From JBGAHD01 sp044226395 (GTDB lineage: Bacteria; Pseudomonadota; Gammaproteobacteria; Xanthomonadales; Ahniellaceae): a DNA stretch of 64,000 bases. Below are positions 50,277 through 58,569 of this stretch, in pieces. Within the stretch, counting starts at the first letter, position 1, and each line of letters opens with the position of its first letter. Under the pieces are notes generated by a model that searched no databases, had not been told where the DNA came from, and saw only the letters and a list, made by a program, of their open reading frames with translations. The translations under genes were made by a program, and so were the position numbers. The DNA lies in NCBI GenBank assembly GCA_044226395.1, contig JBGAHD010000003.1:1-64000 (forward strand). The letters run 5' to 3'.

Positions 50277-50345
50277 GTTCGAACCCTGCGTGAGCCAGCC
50301 GGCGAGCGTAGACCGGCAATATTGCCACTTCGCGACGCTCGCGGC

Positions 50346-50540
50346 TCATTCGAACAATCGTTGGCGATAGCGTTCGGGGTGTTCGAGAAAAGCCTGGGTC
50401 AGTCGCACGTGCGCGGTGTCGCGATAGGCGAGCTTGCGCAGTCCCTCGTCCTCGATTCGCCGGTGCGTGGCGCAGCGATCGCGCGTGACGACTTTCCTGG
50501 GGTCGCGAGGCGCGATCGCATCGTCGCGCCCGGCCGACAT
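50346..50540 (-). CDS. possible small protein, 64 residues
   Basis: The frame from the ATG at 50540 reads MSAGRDDAIAPRDP and continues KVVTRDRCATHRRIED, ending in EHPERYRQRLFE. The protein is charged, mainly helical and of ordinary composition, unlike typical shadow frames. There is no recognisable family and no ribosome binding site. It would fill an otherwise empty 336-base gap upstream of the DUF3616-like gene on the same strand, but it overlaps the likely promoter side of the VOC gene. Confidence 0.38.
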   Translation of the reverse strand: MSAGRDDAIAPRDPRKVVTRDRCATHRRIEDEGLRKLAYRDTAHVRLTQAFLEHPERYRQRLFE

Positions 50541-50612
50541 TCGCGAGCCAGGTCGCAGTCTGTGCGGGGCCTGGGGCCGGTACAATCCTCCCTCCACGGC
50601 AGGAGCGCCCCC

Positions 50613-51017
50613 ATGAAACGCGTGACCGGCATCGGCGGCATTTTCTTCAAGGCGCAGAATCCCGACGCGTTGGGCGCCTGGTATCGCAAGCACATGGGCT
50701 TCGACGTGCAGCCCTGGGGCGGTTCGCAATTCTTCTGGAATCGGCGCGATCGCAAGAACGAGGCGGCCTATACCGTGTGGGGTCCGTTCGCGGGCGACAC
50801 GCGCTATTTCGAGCCCAGCCAGAAGCAATACATGATCAATCTGCGCGTGGACGATCTAGAGAAAGTGCTCGAAGCCCTGCGCAAGGAAGGCGTGCAGGTA
50901 CTCGACCGCCGCGAGGATTCCGAGAACGGCCGCTTCGGTTACGTGCTCGATCCCGAGGGCACCTTGATCGAACTGTGGCAGCCCGCGCCCGACGATCCCT
51001 CGCTGGGTTCGGCATGA
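50613..51017 (+). CDS. VOC-superfamily (glyoxalase/bleomycin-resistance fold) protein
   Basis: This is a 134-residue single VOC module: KRVTGIGGIFFKAQNP, ALGAWYRKHMGFDVQ, then YMINLRVDDLEKVLEALRKEG and the closing YVLDPEGTLIELWQP, in which the Glu is a usual metal ligand. Such proteins bind a divalent metal and act on small electrophiles, or only bind ligands; the substrate is unknown. AGGAG is present upstream of the ATG, and TACAAT at 50581-50586 is a plausible -10. The stop codon overlaps the tsaB start (ATGA), so the pair is cotranscribed. Confidence 0.9.
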   Translation: MKRVTGIGGIFFKAQNPDALGAWYRKHMGFDVQPWGGSQFFWNRRDRKNEAAYTVWGPFAGDTRYFEPSQKQYMINLRVDDLEKVLEALRKEGVQVLDRREDSENGRFGYVLDPEGTLIELWQPAPDDPSLGSA

Positions 51018-51724
51018 GTCGTCTGCTCGCGATCGAGACCGCCACCGAAGCCTGCTCGGCCGCGCTCGTGGTCGAGGGTCGCGTGCTCGAGCGTTTCGAA
51101 GTCGCGCCGCGTCGCCATGCGGATTTGATTCTGCTGATGATCGAGAGTCTTCTGGCCGAAGGCGGCGTGCGTCGCGCGGAACTCGACGCGATCGCGGTCG
51201 GTCGCGGCCCGGGCGCGTTCACCGGCGTGCGTCTGGCGATTTCGATCGCGCAGGGCTTGGCCTTGGCGTTGGATCGTCCCGTGTTGCCCGTGTCGACCTT
51301 GGCCGCCTTGGCGCTCGAGGGCGCGGCGTTGGATGAAGCGCGCGAGGCCTTGCTGCTCGCCGTGATCGACGCGCGCATGGGCGAGCTTTACGTCGGTGGC
51401 TATCGTCGCGACGATCAGGGTCTGGTTCACGCCGTCGTCGATGAAAGCCTGCAACGACCCGAGGCGCTAGCTGTGCCGGAGGCCGTGCGCTACGTCGCCA
51501 TCGGCAGCGGTGTCTCTGCGCACGGCGAAGCCTTGCGCACGCGCCTCGGCGATAAGTTGATCGCGCAATTGCCCGAGGCGCTGCCGCGCGCGGGCGCGAT
51601 CGCGCGTTTGGCCGCGCGCGAGTTCGCCGCGCACGGCGGCGTCGATGCCGCCTTGGCGCAGCCGGTGTATCTGCGCGACAAGGTCGCCTTCACCATCGCC
51701 GAGCGCGCGGCTGGCGCGCGCTGA
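51014..51724 (+). CDS. tsaB: tRNA threonylcarbamoyladenosine biosynthesis protein TsaB
   Basis: This is a 236-residue protein. The N-terminus LLAIETATEACSAALVVEG and the signature VGRGPGAFTGVRLAISIAQGLALAL are diagnostic of TsaB, the ASKHA-fold partner of TsaD. It is required for t6A37 modification of ANN-decoding tRNAs in the TsaBCDE pathway. The length is normal. It overlaps the VOC gene by 4 bases and is convergent with mgtE, with 6 bases between the two coding ends. Confidence 0.95.
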   Translation: MSRLLAIETATEACSAALVVEGRVLERFEVAPRRHADLILLMIESLLAEGGVRRAELDAIAVGRGPGAFTGVRLAISIAQGLALALDRPVLPVSTLAALALEGAALDEAREALLLAVIDARMGELYVGGYRRDDQGLVHAVVDESLQRPEALAVPEAVRYVAIGSGVSAHGEALRTRLGDKLIAQLPEALPRAGAIARLAAREFAAHGGVDAALAQPVYLRDKVAFTIAERAAGAR

Positions 51725-51730
51725 GCGCGA

Positions 51731-53092
51731 TCAACGCAACAGCAGCAAGGTGCCCAGGCCGAGAAAGGCCAGAAAGCCCACGCAATCGGTGACCGTGGTC
51801 AGCACCACGCCGCCGGCGAGCGCCGGGTCGATGTCCATTCGCCGCAGCGCCACGGGAATCAGCACGCCGGTGAACGCCGCCGCGAACAGATTGATCACCA
51901 TCGCCGCCGCGATGACGAGACCGATCTTCGGATCGCCGAACCACAGCCACGCGACACTGCCCACGACCAGGGCCCACAACAGGCCATTGAGCACGCCGAC
52001 CATGATCTCCTTGGCCAGCAGGCGATTGACGTTGCCGCCCGCCACTTGGCCCAGCGCGAGACCGCGCACCATCAAGGTCAGCGTCTGCGTGCCGGCGATG
52101 CCGCCCATGCTGGCCACGATCGGCATCAGCACGGCCAGGGCCACGACCTGTTGCAGCGTCGCCTCGAACTGACCGATCACCCACGACGCCAGGAAGGCCG
52201 TGAGCAGATTGATGCCCAGCCAGATCGCGCGACGACGCGCGGCGCGGCGCACGGGCGAGAACAGATCCTCGTCCTCGGACAGGCCGGCCATGCTCTTGAC
52301 CGTGTAGTCGGCCTCTTCGCGAATCACGTCGACGATGTCGTCAACCGTGATGCGGCCGAGCAGGACGTTGTTGTCATCGACCACGGCGGCCGAAATCAGG
52401 TCATGGTCCTCGAACTGAATCGCCACGTCCTCCACCGCCATGTCGACCGGGATCGCCCGCACCGAGTCATCGATCAATTCATTGATCGGCGTGTCGGGGT
52501 CGATGGTAAGCAAGGTCGCCAGCGGAATGCGGCCCAGGTATTGGTGCCTTCGGCTGACCACGTACAGATGATTGGTGTTGTGCGGCAGCTCCGCGCGCAT
52601 GCGCAGGTAGCGCAGCACCACGTCGACGCTGACGTCGGCGCGCACGGTCACCACGTCGGGGTTGAGCAGGCGTCCCGCGGTGTCCTCCGGGTAGGACAGC
52701 ACTTGCTCGAGGCGCTCGCGGTTTTCGCGATCCATCGAGCGCAGCACTTCGTCGACGAGGTTGTCGGGCAGGTCCTCCATCAGGTCGGCGAGGTCGTCGA
52801 CGTCGAGGGTCTCGGCGGCCGCGACGACTTCCTCGGTATCCATGTCGGCGATCAGTTGCTCGCGCACTTCCTCGCCGACGTGCACCAGCACCTCGCCATC
52901 GTCCTCGGGATCGACCAGGCCCCACACGATCAGGCGCTTCTCGGTCGGCAGCGATTCGAGCAGATTGCCGATCTCGGCCGTGGTCAGCGTGTTGACCAGG
53001 CGCCGCACCGGGCCCAGGCGGCCGGAGTCGAGGGCCTGCGAAAGCACCTTCAGCTGCCGGGCGGCGCGATCGTAGCGGGTGGTTTCGGCCAT
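51731..53092 (-). CDS. mgtE: magnesium transporter MgtE
   Basis: This is a 453-residue MgtE channel. The N-domain (about 20-130, LESLPTEKRLIVWGLVDPED) is a superhelical Mg2+ sensor. Two CBS domains follow (about 130-260, TVRADVSVDVVLRYLRM and ISAAVVDDNNVLLGRITVDD). The C-terminal 180 residues hold about five membrane helices, with PIVASMGGIAGTQTLTL and GGVVLTTVTDCVGFLAFLG. The channel imports Mg2+ and closes when the sensor is saturated. GAGGAA precedes the chosen ATG; the frame is open 9 codons further. In Xanthomonas-type genomes mgtE sits beside the rapZ-PTS genes. Here four surface-chemistry genes separate them. Confidence 0.95.
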   Translation of the reverse strand: MAETTRYDRAARQLKVLSQALDSGRLGPVRRLVNTLTTAEIGNLLESLPTEKRLIVWGLVDPEDDGEVLVHVGEEVREQLIADMDTEEVVAAAETLDVDDLADLMEDLPDNLVDEVLRSMDRENRERLEQVLSYPEDTAGRLLNPDVVTVRADVSVDVVLRYLRMRAELPHNTNHLYVVSRRHQYLGRIPLATLLTIDPDTPINELIDDSVRAIPVDMAVEDVAIQFEDHDLISAAVVDDNNVLLGRITVDDIVDVIREEADYTVKSMAGLSEDEDLFSPVRRAARRRAIWLGINLLTAFLASWVIGQFEATLQQVVALAVLMPIVASMGGIAGTQTLTLMVRGLALGQVAGGNVNRLLAKEIMVGVLNGLLWALVVGSVAWLWFGDPKIGLVIAAAMVINLFAAAFTGVLIPVALRRMDIDPALAGGVVLTTVTDCVGFLAFLGLGTLLLLR

Positions 53093-53117
53093 GGCGCGGT
53101 TCCTCGGTCGGTCGCGC

Positions 53118-53123
53118 ATTATC
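53118..53123 (-). promoter_or_regulatory. possible -10 of mgtE
   Basis: Minus-strand GATAAT lies about 26 bases upstream of the mgtE ATG. No good -35 and no M-box-like magnesium riboswitch structure was seen in the short upstream gap. Confidence 0.3.
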
Positions 53124-53193
53124 GCGGCTTCGCGCGGGCGCGCCTACCCGCGCGCGAGCACGTCGCGGGCGGCCACCGGCATCGCGGGCAAGA

Positions 53194-54069
53194 TCAAGGC
53201 GTGGCCGTGCGCTCGAGCCAGAGGCTGCCGCCGGCGAAGGCATGGCCCTTGGGGTGGGCCAGCGCGTCGCGCACCGCTTCGGGGAAACGGTAAAACGCGT
53301 ACGAACAACCGAACACCACGCGAAACGCGGTCGAATACATCAGCAGCGCGCGCAGCAGGTACTGCTCGTTCCAACTGCGGTTCTCGGTCAGCACCCAGTC
53401 GCGCGGGTATTCGTGCGGCAGGAAGATGTCATGCACGTGGATGCGCACGCCCGCCGGCAACCGCGGCAGTACCTCGAAGAACAGATAGTTCACGTCGCTG
53501 CCGGTCTTGGCCACGTGCGAGGAGTCGATGAACAAGATATCGCCCGGCGCCAGGGTCTCGAAGGTCTCGAGCGGCACCTCTTGGACCTTGCGTTGATCGA
53601 CACCGGCCAGGCCCGGCACGCCCTTCACCAGAAAAGGCCGCGGATAGGGCTCGATGCAGCGAATCTCGCATTCGCCGCCGAGAAAGCGTTGATTGACGTC
53701 GGCCATCAGCAGCGAGGAATAGCCCGAGCCGACCTCGATGATGCGCCGCGGTCGCCAGTGTCGCAGCAGCGCGAACAGCGCGCGCGAGTCGAGCCAGCTG
53801 AACTGGCTGTTGCGGGTGTAGAAACGTTCCAGCAACTCGTCGCCGCCTTCATCGTGCTCGGCGTAGTCGTACTCGGGCAGATAGCGCGGCAGCACGTCGC
53901 GCAGCAAATGCTGGTGCGAGTCGTCGTTGAAGTCGATGCCGAGGATGCGCGGCTGCGCGGGCCAGAGCTCCGCGACACGCTCGCCGAGCGTGGCCGGATC
54001 GACCACGGGTGAATAGAAATGACCCGGCGGGTGCGACGTGATCAGGGGCGTGGTGTCGTCTTCGGTCAT
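53194..54069 (-). CDS. class I SAM-dependent methyltransferase (Methyltransf_24-like)
   Basis: This is a 291-residue protein with a Rossmann methyltransferase core: IIEVGSGYSSLLMADVN (motif I, about 110), then ECEIRCIEPYPRPFL (post-I) and GDILFIDSSHVAKTGSDVNY (metal or catalytic acid region). A long C-terminal segment has HVHDIFLPHEYPRDWV and YSTAFRVVFGCSYAFYRFP. Related proteins methylate sugars or cephalosporin-type substrates; the target here is unknown. AGGAAG precedes the ATG. It lies downstream of the YfhO-like gene and upstream of mgtE on the same strand. Confidence 0.88.
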   Translation of the reverse strand: MTEDDTTPLITSHPPGHFYSPVVDPATLGERVAELWPAQPRILGIDFNDDSHQHLLRDVLPRYLPEYDYAEHDEGGDELLERFYTRNSQFSWLDSRALFALLRHWRPRRIIEVGSGYSSLLMADVNQRFLGGECEIRCIEPYPRPFLVKGVPGLAGVDQRKVQEVPLETFETLAPGDILFIDSSHVAKTGSDVNYLFFEVLPRLPAGVRIHVHDIFLPHEYPRDWVLTENRSWNEQYLLRALLMYSTAFRVVFGCSYAFYRFPEAVRDALAHPKGHAFAGGSLWLERTATP

Positions 54070-54190
54070 GTCGCTTCCTATGCGCGCGTGGTCATGCCAC
54101 GCGAGGGTTCCGGGTCGCGCGTCGATCGCGCGCCCCGGCCGGCTCGCCCCCACCCCGAGGCGCGCCGGCATGGTAACAGCGTCGTCGATC

Positions 54191-56308
54191 TCAGTCCGCG
54201 CAAGCGCCCAGACGCGCCGCGAACGGCCGATACGAGAATGCAATCACATTGCGCCCCGCGCGCACCGGCACCGCGCGCGCCCAGGGCGCGCGACCGGGCA
54301 GGGCGAAGGGCGTGATCGGCGTGGCCACGTCGTTCACGCGCGCGCACCACCCGGGATAGGCCGCTTCGGAAACTACGGCCGTGCCATCGGCGGGCGCCAC
54401 GATCGAGAACACTTGCTCGTGATCCTCGTAGTGTTCGACGCGCAATTGCAGGGCCTGTTCGATGCGTTCGCCCGGCCAGTCGAGCTGATCGCTCATGAAC
54501 ACGCGCGGTAACCAGCGCGCGCGTTCGTACAAAGTCAGGCCCAGGCGCTCGTCGCGCATCACCACCGGCAGATCGAGCGACGCGCGCGAAACGACCCAGC
54601 GGATGTTGAGCAGATCATTCGCGCGCGAGCCTTCCGACCAATCCGCGTCGAGCAGATCGTAGAACGGCTTCCACATCGTCGCGCCGTAACTGCGCCGCGT
54701 CTGCACGCGCGCGGTCATGCCGTAGTTGTTGGCCAGGCCCGTGTCGTCCATCACCAGCACGCGATAGCGACCGTAAGCCGGCTGCAGGTACTGCGTGATC
54801 GCGCCGGCATCGAGCTGCGCGTCGGCGCGATGCGGCGGCGTGACCTTGAGCGCCACCAGCACGCGAAACGCATGCGCGTGCAACAGCACGCAGGCGATCA
54901 CCACCGGCGCGACCCACTTCACGCGCGCCCGCGCGTTCGACATCGCGAGCCAGCCCGCGGCGGCGATGGCCGCCTGCCACGCGGCGATGTGGCCCATCAG
55001 CGGCTGCTCGACATGCGCGAGCCACGCGAGCTCGATGCCGATCAACACCCAGAGCACGATCGGACCTCGCGGCAATCTCGCGCCCTGCCGCAGCGCCTGC
55101 ACCGCGAAGGCCACGAGCGCGCATGCCACGAAATGGAACAAGATCGAATAGCGCGCCAACTGCCGCACTTGGCTGACCATCGGCAGCACGCGCAACAGCG
55201 ACGACACGAAGGTGTAGTGCCCGACCATGGCGACGATCGAGAACACGCCGATGCCGATCAACCACGCGCCATGCACGCGCCACGCCTCGACACTGGCGCG
55301 CGCGCGTGGCGCGGTGAACCACCAGATCGCCAGTAGTAGCGGTAGAAAACCAAAATACAGACGATTGTTGTCCGGTGCATCATGCCGCCACGGATCGATC
55401 AAGGTCGCCCACGCGTCGGGGTCCATGACATTGGTGCGACCGAAGATCGTGTACGAGATGCGCCGCCCCGGACTCAAGGGATGATCGAGGCCAACCCAGC
55501 GATAGGCGTCATGCGCGTACTCGAGCGACAGCAGCAACTGCGCGCCCGCGATCAGGATCAACATCGGCAGGGCCCAGACCGCCGCGCGCGCGAGTTGCTT
55601 CGCGAGCGACAGCCAGCCCGGTTCCTTCGACCAGAAGCGCGCGATCCACAACGTCGCCACCAGCAAGGCCGTATGGAACGCCGGTTGAATATGGCCCGAC
55701 ACGATCTGCAAGCCGATCAGCGCGCCCGTGAGCGCCACGTCGCGACCGCGGCCTTCGTCGACATAACGCGTCGCGACCCACATCACCCACGGCAGCCACG
55801 CCAGTCCGTAGAAGATGTTCGGCTGCGTCACCGCGCGCAGCGCGACCGGCCCGAGCAGCGCGTAACACAACGCGCCCACCGCCACCGCCACCAGGCCCAG
55901 GCGCCAGCGCCGCAACAGCAGCCCCATGCCCACGCCGGCAATCGAGAAATGCAGCACCACGAAGTATTCGATCGCCGCGCGCGCGATGCCGCTCGGCGTG
56001 GCGAACAACATCGCCCACAGCCAATGCAAGGGATAGAACACGCCGGTCTGGATCTCGCCCGCGAAGGTATGACCACCCTGCGTGTCCGCGTCCCACAGCG
56101 GCAGATAGCCCGCGCACCACGCGCGCGCGAATTTCTGCCACCACGCGATGGTTTGCTCCACGTTCTCGTCGAAGAACAGGACACTGCGACTGCCACTGGC
56201 GATGGAACCCGCGAACAGCACCCAGGGCACGAGCGCGATCAGCAGCAAGCTCAGGGTCAAGGCCACGCGCGCGCGCGGCGGGTTCGGCGATGGGGCGATC
56301 ACGGACAT
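54191..56308 (-). CDS. YfhO-family polytopic membrane protein
   Basis: This is a 705-residue membrane protein with roughly a dozen hydrophobic helices in the first 500 residues and a soluble C-terminal part. The N-terminal signature of the family is visible: a first helix, VLFFDENVEQTIAWW, then YLPLWDADTQGGHTFAGEIQTGVFYPLHWL. Asp and Glu in the first periplasmic loop are the presumed catalytic acids of GT-C enzymes. YfhO relatives move sugars from polyprenyl phosphate onto teichoic acids or glycans. It is probably an undecaprenyl-linked glycosyltransferase modifying a surface polymer. The ATG at 56308 is preferred over the adjacent TTG. Confidence 0.85.
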   Translation of the reverse strand: MSVIAPSPNPPRARVALTLSLLLIALVPWVLFAGSIASGSRSVLFFDENVEQTIAWWQKFARAWCAGYLPLWDADTQGGHTFAGEIQTGVFYPLHWLWAMLFATPSGIARAAIEYFVVLHFSIAGVGMGLLLRRWRLGLVAVAVGALCYALLGPVALRAVTQPNIFYGLAWLPWVMWVATRYVDEGRGRDVALTGALIGLQIVSGHIQPAFHTALLVATLWIARFWSKEPGWLSLAKQLARAAVWALPMLILIAGAQLLLSLEYAHDAYRWVGLDHPLSPGRRISYTIFGRTNVMDPDAWATLIDPWRHDAPDNNRLYFGFLPLLLAIWWFTAPRARASVEAWRVHGAWLIGIGVFSIVAMVGHYTFVSSLLRVLPMVSQVRQLARYSILFHFVACALVAFAVQALRQGARLPRGPIVLWVLIGIELAWLAHVEQPLMGHIAAWQAAIAAAGWLAMSNARARVKWVAPVVIACVLLHAHAFRVLVALKVTPPHRADAQLDAGAITQYLQPAYGRYRVLVMDDTGLANNYGMTARVQTRRSYGATMWKPFYDLLDADWSEGSRANDLLNIRWVVSRASLDLPVVMRDERLGLTLYERARWLPRVFMSDQLDWPGERIEQALQLRVEHYEDHEQVFSIVAPADGTAVVSEAAYPGWCARVNDVATPITPFALPGRAPWARAVPVRAGRNVIAFSYRPFAARLGACAD

Positions 56309-56354
56309 CAACGGCCATTCCCAGCAAGGGTGAAACGCGGCGACGACGTCGGAC

Positions 56355-57422
56355 TCATGGCCGCCGCACGCAGAATTCAGGGGTGAGGTGGCGCCAGCAG
56401 GTGGGCGTCAGGGTACGGTCGCGCTGCATCACGGCCATCATGTGCGTGGGCTTGATCCGCCCGGCCAGGATTTCCTCGACATCGCGCGCGTGAATGCGGT
56501 CGATCAAGGCGCGATCCTCGGCCGAGTCCGCGCTGAAGTGATGCCCGAAGCTGCGATCGACGAAGGGATCGATGACATTGCCGAAGGCGAAGAAGAAGCG
56601 AAAGCCAAAACGCTCGATCAGCAACGGCAGAATGTCTTGCGCGCGAATGCCTTCGAAGCCTTCGCCCGAGCAATCCCAGTCGAGAAACTCGGTTTCTTGA
56701 CGACGCAATTGCACGTTGTAGCGCCGTTCGCGCGGCAGCTCGCGCCAGAATTCGCGGACGATGGTCAGGGCCTCGGGCCAGCGCTGATGGCCGTTGCGAC
56801 CGATCATGTCCGAGGTCACGAACAGGCCGTGCTCGCCGATGGCGTGATCGATGGCGTCGAACAGGGTCTCGAGTTCGACGACGTGATGCAGGCTCTGATT
56901 GGCCATGACCGCGGCGTGATCGGGCATGGGTCGCCAATGATTGAAGTCCAGTCGCGTGGTGCGGACCCACGGGCTTAGACCCTCGGCTTGCGCCAGCGCC
57001 TCGGCGCGCGCCAGACAGTCGGCGTTGATGTCCAGGCATTCGATCACGAAGTCGCGATGGCCCGCGTCGAGCAGGCGGCGCGCGATGCGCGCTTCGGTGT
57101 CGCCGTTGCCAGCACCGACGCTGGCGATCTTGGCCACGCCGTCGCCGCGACGCGCGATCGCCTCGCCCAGGAAATGCGCGAAGAAACCCTCGGGGTGCGA
57201 GAAACCGACTTCCTCGAACATCGGCCGCATATGGCCATCGGACCAATAGTGAAAGATGCCCGGGAGATTGTTGATGTCGACCTGCGACGCGAAGATCGCC
57301 TGCTCGGCGCGCAGGCGTTCGGCGTAATCGTTACCGCGCAACGAGGGCGGCAGAACGCGGCGCCAACGCGCGCGCACGCGCGCGGCCATGCGCGCCAGCC
57401 AAGGGCCTAGGCTTCCTTGCAT
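56355..57422 (-). CDS. class I SAM-dependent methyltransferase
   Basis: This is a 355-residue protein with a methyltransferase core: KIASVGAGNGDTEARIARRLL (SAM-binding glycine loop, about 125-145), FVIECLDINADCLARA and AAVMANQSLHHVVELETLF. The N-terminal 100 residues (DYAERLRAEQAIFASQ, WSDGHMRPMFEEVGF) form an extra helical domain. The substrate is unknown. The neighbours (2OG oxygenase, YfhO-like protein, second methyltransferase) suggest decoration of a glycan or lipid-linked sugar. There is no strong ribosome binding site, but the ATG is the only sensible start. Confidence 0.88.
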   Translation of the reverse strand: MQGSLGPWLARMAARVRARWRRVLPPSLRGNDYAERLRAEQAIFASQVDINNLPGIFHYWSDGHMRPMFEEVGFSHPEGFFAHFLGEAIARRGDGVAKIASVGAGNGDTEARIARRLLDAGHRDFVIECLDINADCLARAEALAQAEGLSPWVRTTRLDFNHWRPMPDHAAVMANQSLHHVVELETLFDAIDHAIGEHGLFVTSDMIGRNGHQRWPEALTIVREFWRELPRERRYNVQLRRQETEFLDWDCSGEGFEGIRAQDILPLLIERFGFRFFFAFGNVIDPFVDRSFGHHFSADSAEDRALIDRIHARDVEEILAGRIKPTHMMAVMQRDRTLTPTCWRHLTPEFCVRRP

Positions 57423-57572
57423 GTTCGATTCACGACCAGGGTCGCGCCTTTGCCAAGACAGCGCGCATGCTAACGCATGTCAGTGGGACTGCCCCTGGGA
57501 CGCGCGAACGCGCTGTGTCGTCGCGCAGGAATCGTCTGGTGATCGTGGCGTGGTCGCGACAGCGTGTCGCGC

Positions 57573-58505
57573 TCATGCGACGGATCGGCGCAGTCGGCCC
57601 CAGATTCGACGCAGCAAGTGATACACGCGGCCGACGAAGCCGCGACGCAGGGCTTCGCGCGCGACTTCGAGTTCCTTCTCTTGGCGCGTGATGTCGCGAT
57701 AGAGCCGTTGAATGTGGTCGTCGCGGCGGGTGAACAGGATGCGCAGCGTCTCCACGTCAACCGGGCTCAAGGTGTGGCCGGGCACGAGTTGCTCGGGCAG
57801 CGGTTGATCGACGTAGATGGTCGAGTGCGTGTCGGCCAATTCCTCGGCCGGACGCGTGTCGGTGTAGAAATACAAAGCAATGGACTTGCGCGACCGCGCC
57901 TGCTCGGCCGGCGGCAGATCGATGCGCGAGAAACCGTGCCACGAGATCTCATTGGTCTCGAAGATCACGCAGCGATTGAGCGCTGGCACGATGCGCGTGA
58001 TTTGATCGTCGGCGGCGCGCGGGTCGGAATGCAATTCCAGATTGCCGCCCCAGCTCGCCTGCCAATCGGCGTTGAGATAGACGATTAAGTTCAAGCGGCG
58101 ATGCCAGCGCTCGATAGGATGTCGATTGAAATCGACATGCGCGTCGAGATCCTGGCCATGACGGTTTTCGTGCGTGCCGCCGCCGAAATAGTGCGGGTCG
58201 TAACGCAGATCGGGAATACCGGTCCAGCGCGACACGAGTTCAAGAAACTCACGCGATTGAATCAGATCATCAAGCGCCGCATAGGCCGGACCGATCGCGC
58301 GAATCCGTTCGACCACGGCCTTGCCGCCGACCTGACCGGCCTCGTTGAGCGCGCGGCGCGTGTCGAAGGGCGGAAACTGCGCGAGCAAGGCGTCGAGCGT
58401 GGCGGGCGCGAAGAAGTCCTCGATCACGACATGGCGGAACGGCCGCGCGCTGAGAAAGCGCGCGCGGATGGCATCGGCTTCGGCGCGGACGGATTCGGCG
58501 ATCAT
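57573..58505 (-). CDS. 2-oxoglutarate/Fe(II)-dependent oxygenase (prolyl-4-hydroxylase-like)
   Basis: This is a 310-residue non-haem iron oxygenase. The facial triad is visible as HxD in LDAHVDFNRHP and the distal His in NEISWHGFSRI. The Arg that binds 2-oxoglutarate is in RSRKSIALYFYT. The jelly-roll core lies at about 75-225, followed by a long basic C-terminal tail with helical EKELEVAREALRRGF. It hydroxylates an unknown substrate. An ATG ten codons upstream (58535) is an alternative start. It follows ptsI on the same strand after 64 bases and heads the group of surface-chemistry genes. Confidence 0.88.
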   Translation of the reverse strand: MIAESVRAEADAIRARFLSARPFRHVVIEDFFAPATLDALLAQFPPFDTRRALNEAGQVGGKAVVERIRAIGPAYAALDDLIQSREFLELVSRWTGIPDLRYDPHYFGGGTHENRHGQDLDAHVDFNRHPIERWHRRLNLIVYLNADWQASWGGNLELHSDPRAADDQITRIVPALNRCVIFETNEISWHGFSRIDLPPAEQARSRKSIALYFYTDTRPAEELADTHSTIYVDQPLPEQLVPGHTLSPVDVETLRILFTRRDDHIQRLYRDITRQEKELEVAREALRRGFVGRVYHLLRRIWGRLRRSVA

Positions 58506-58569
58506 GACGCGGTCGGCGAGGGCAGGGCGCGGCATTGTGCGGTGACGCGCCCGCGCGCGGCAAGCGCGC

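Noticed and set aside
53093..53193. Magnesium riboswitch upstream of mgtE
   Set aside because: The gap is only about 100 bases and I could not find an M-box-like set of conserved helices.
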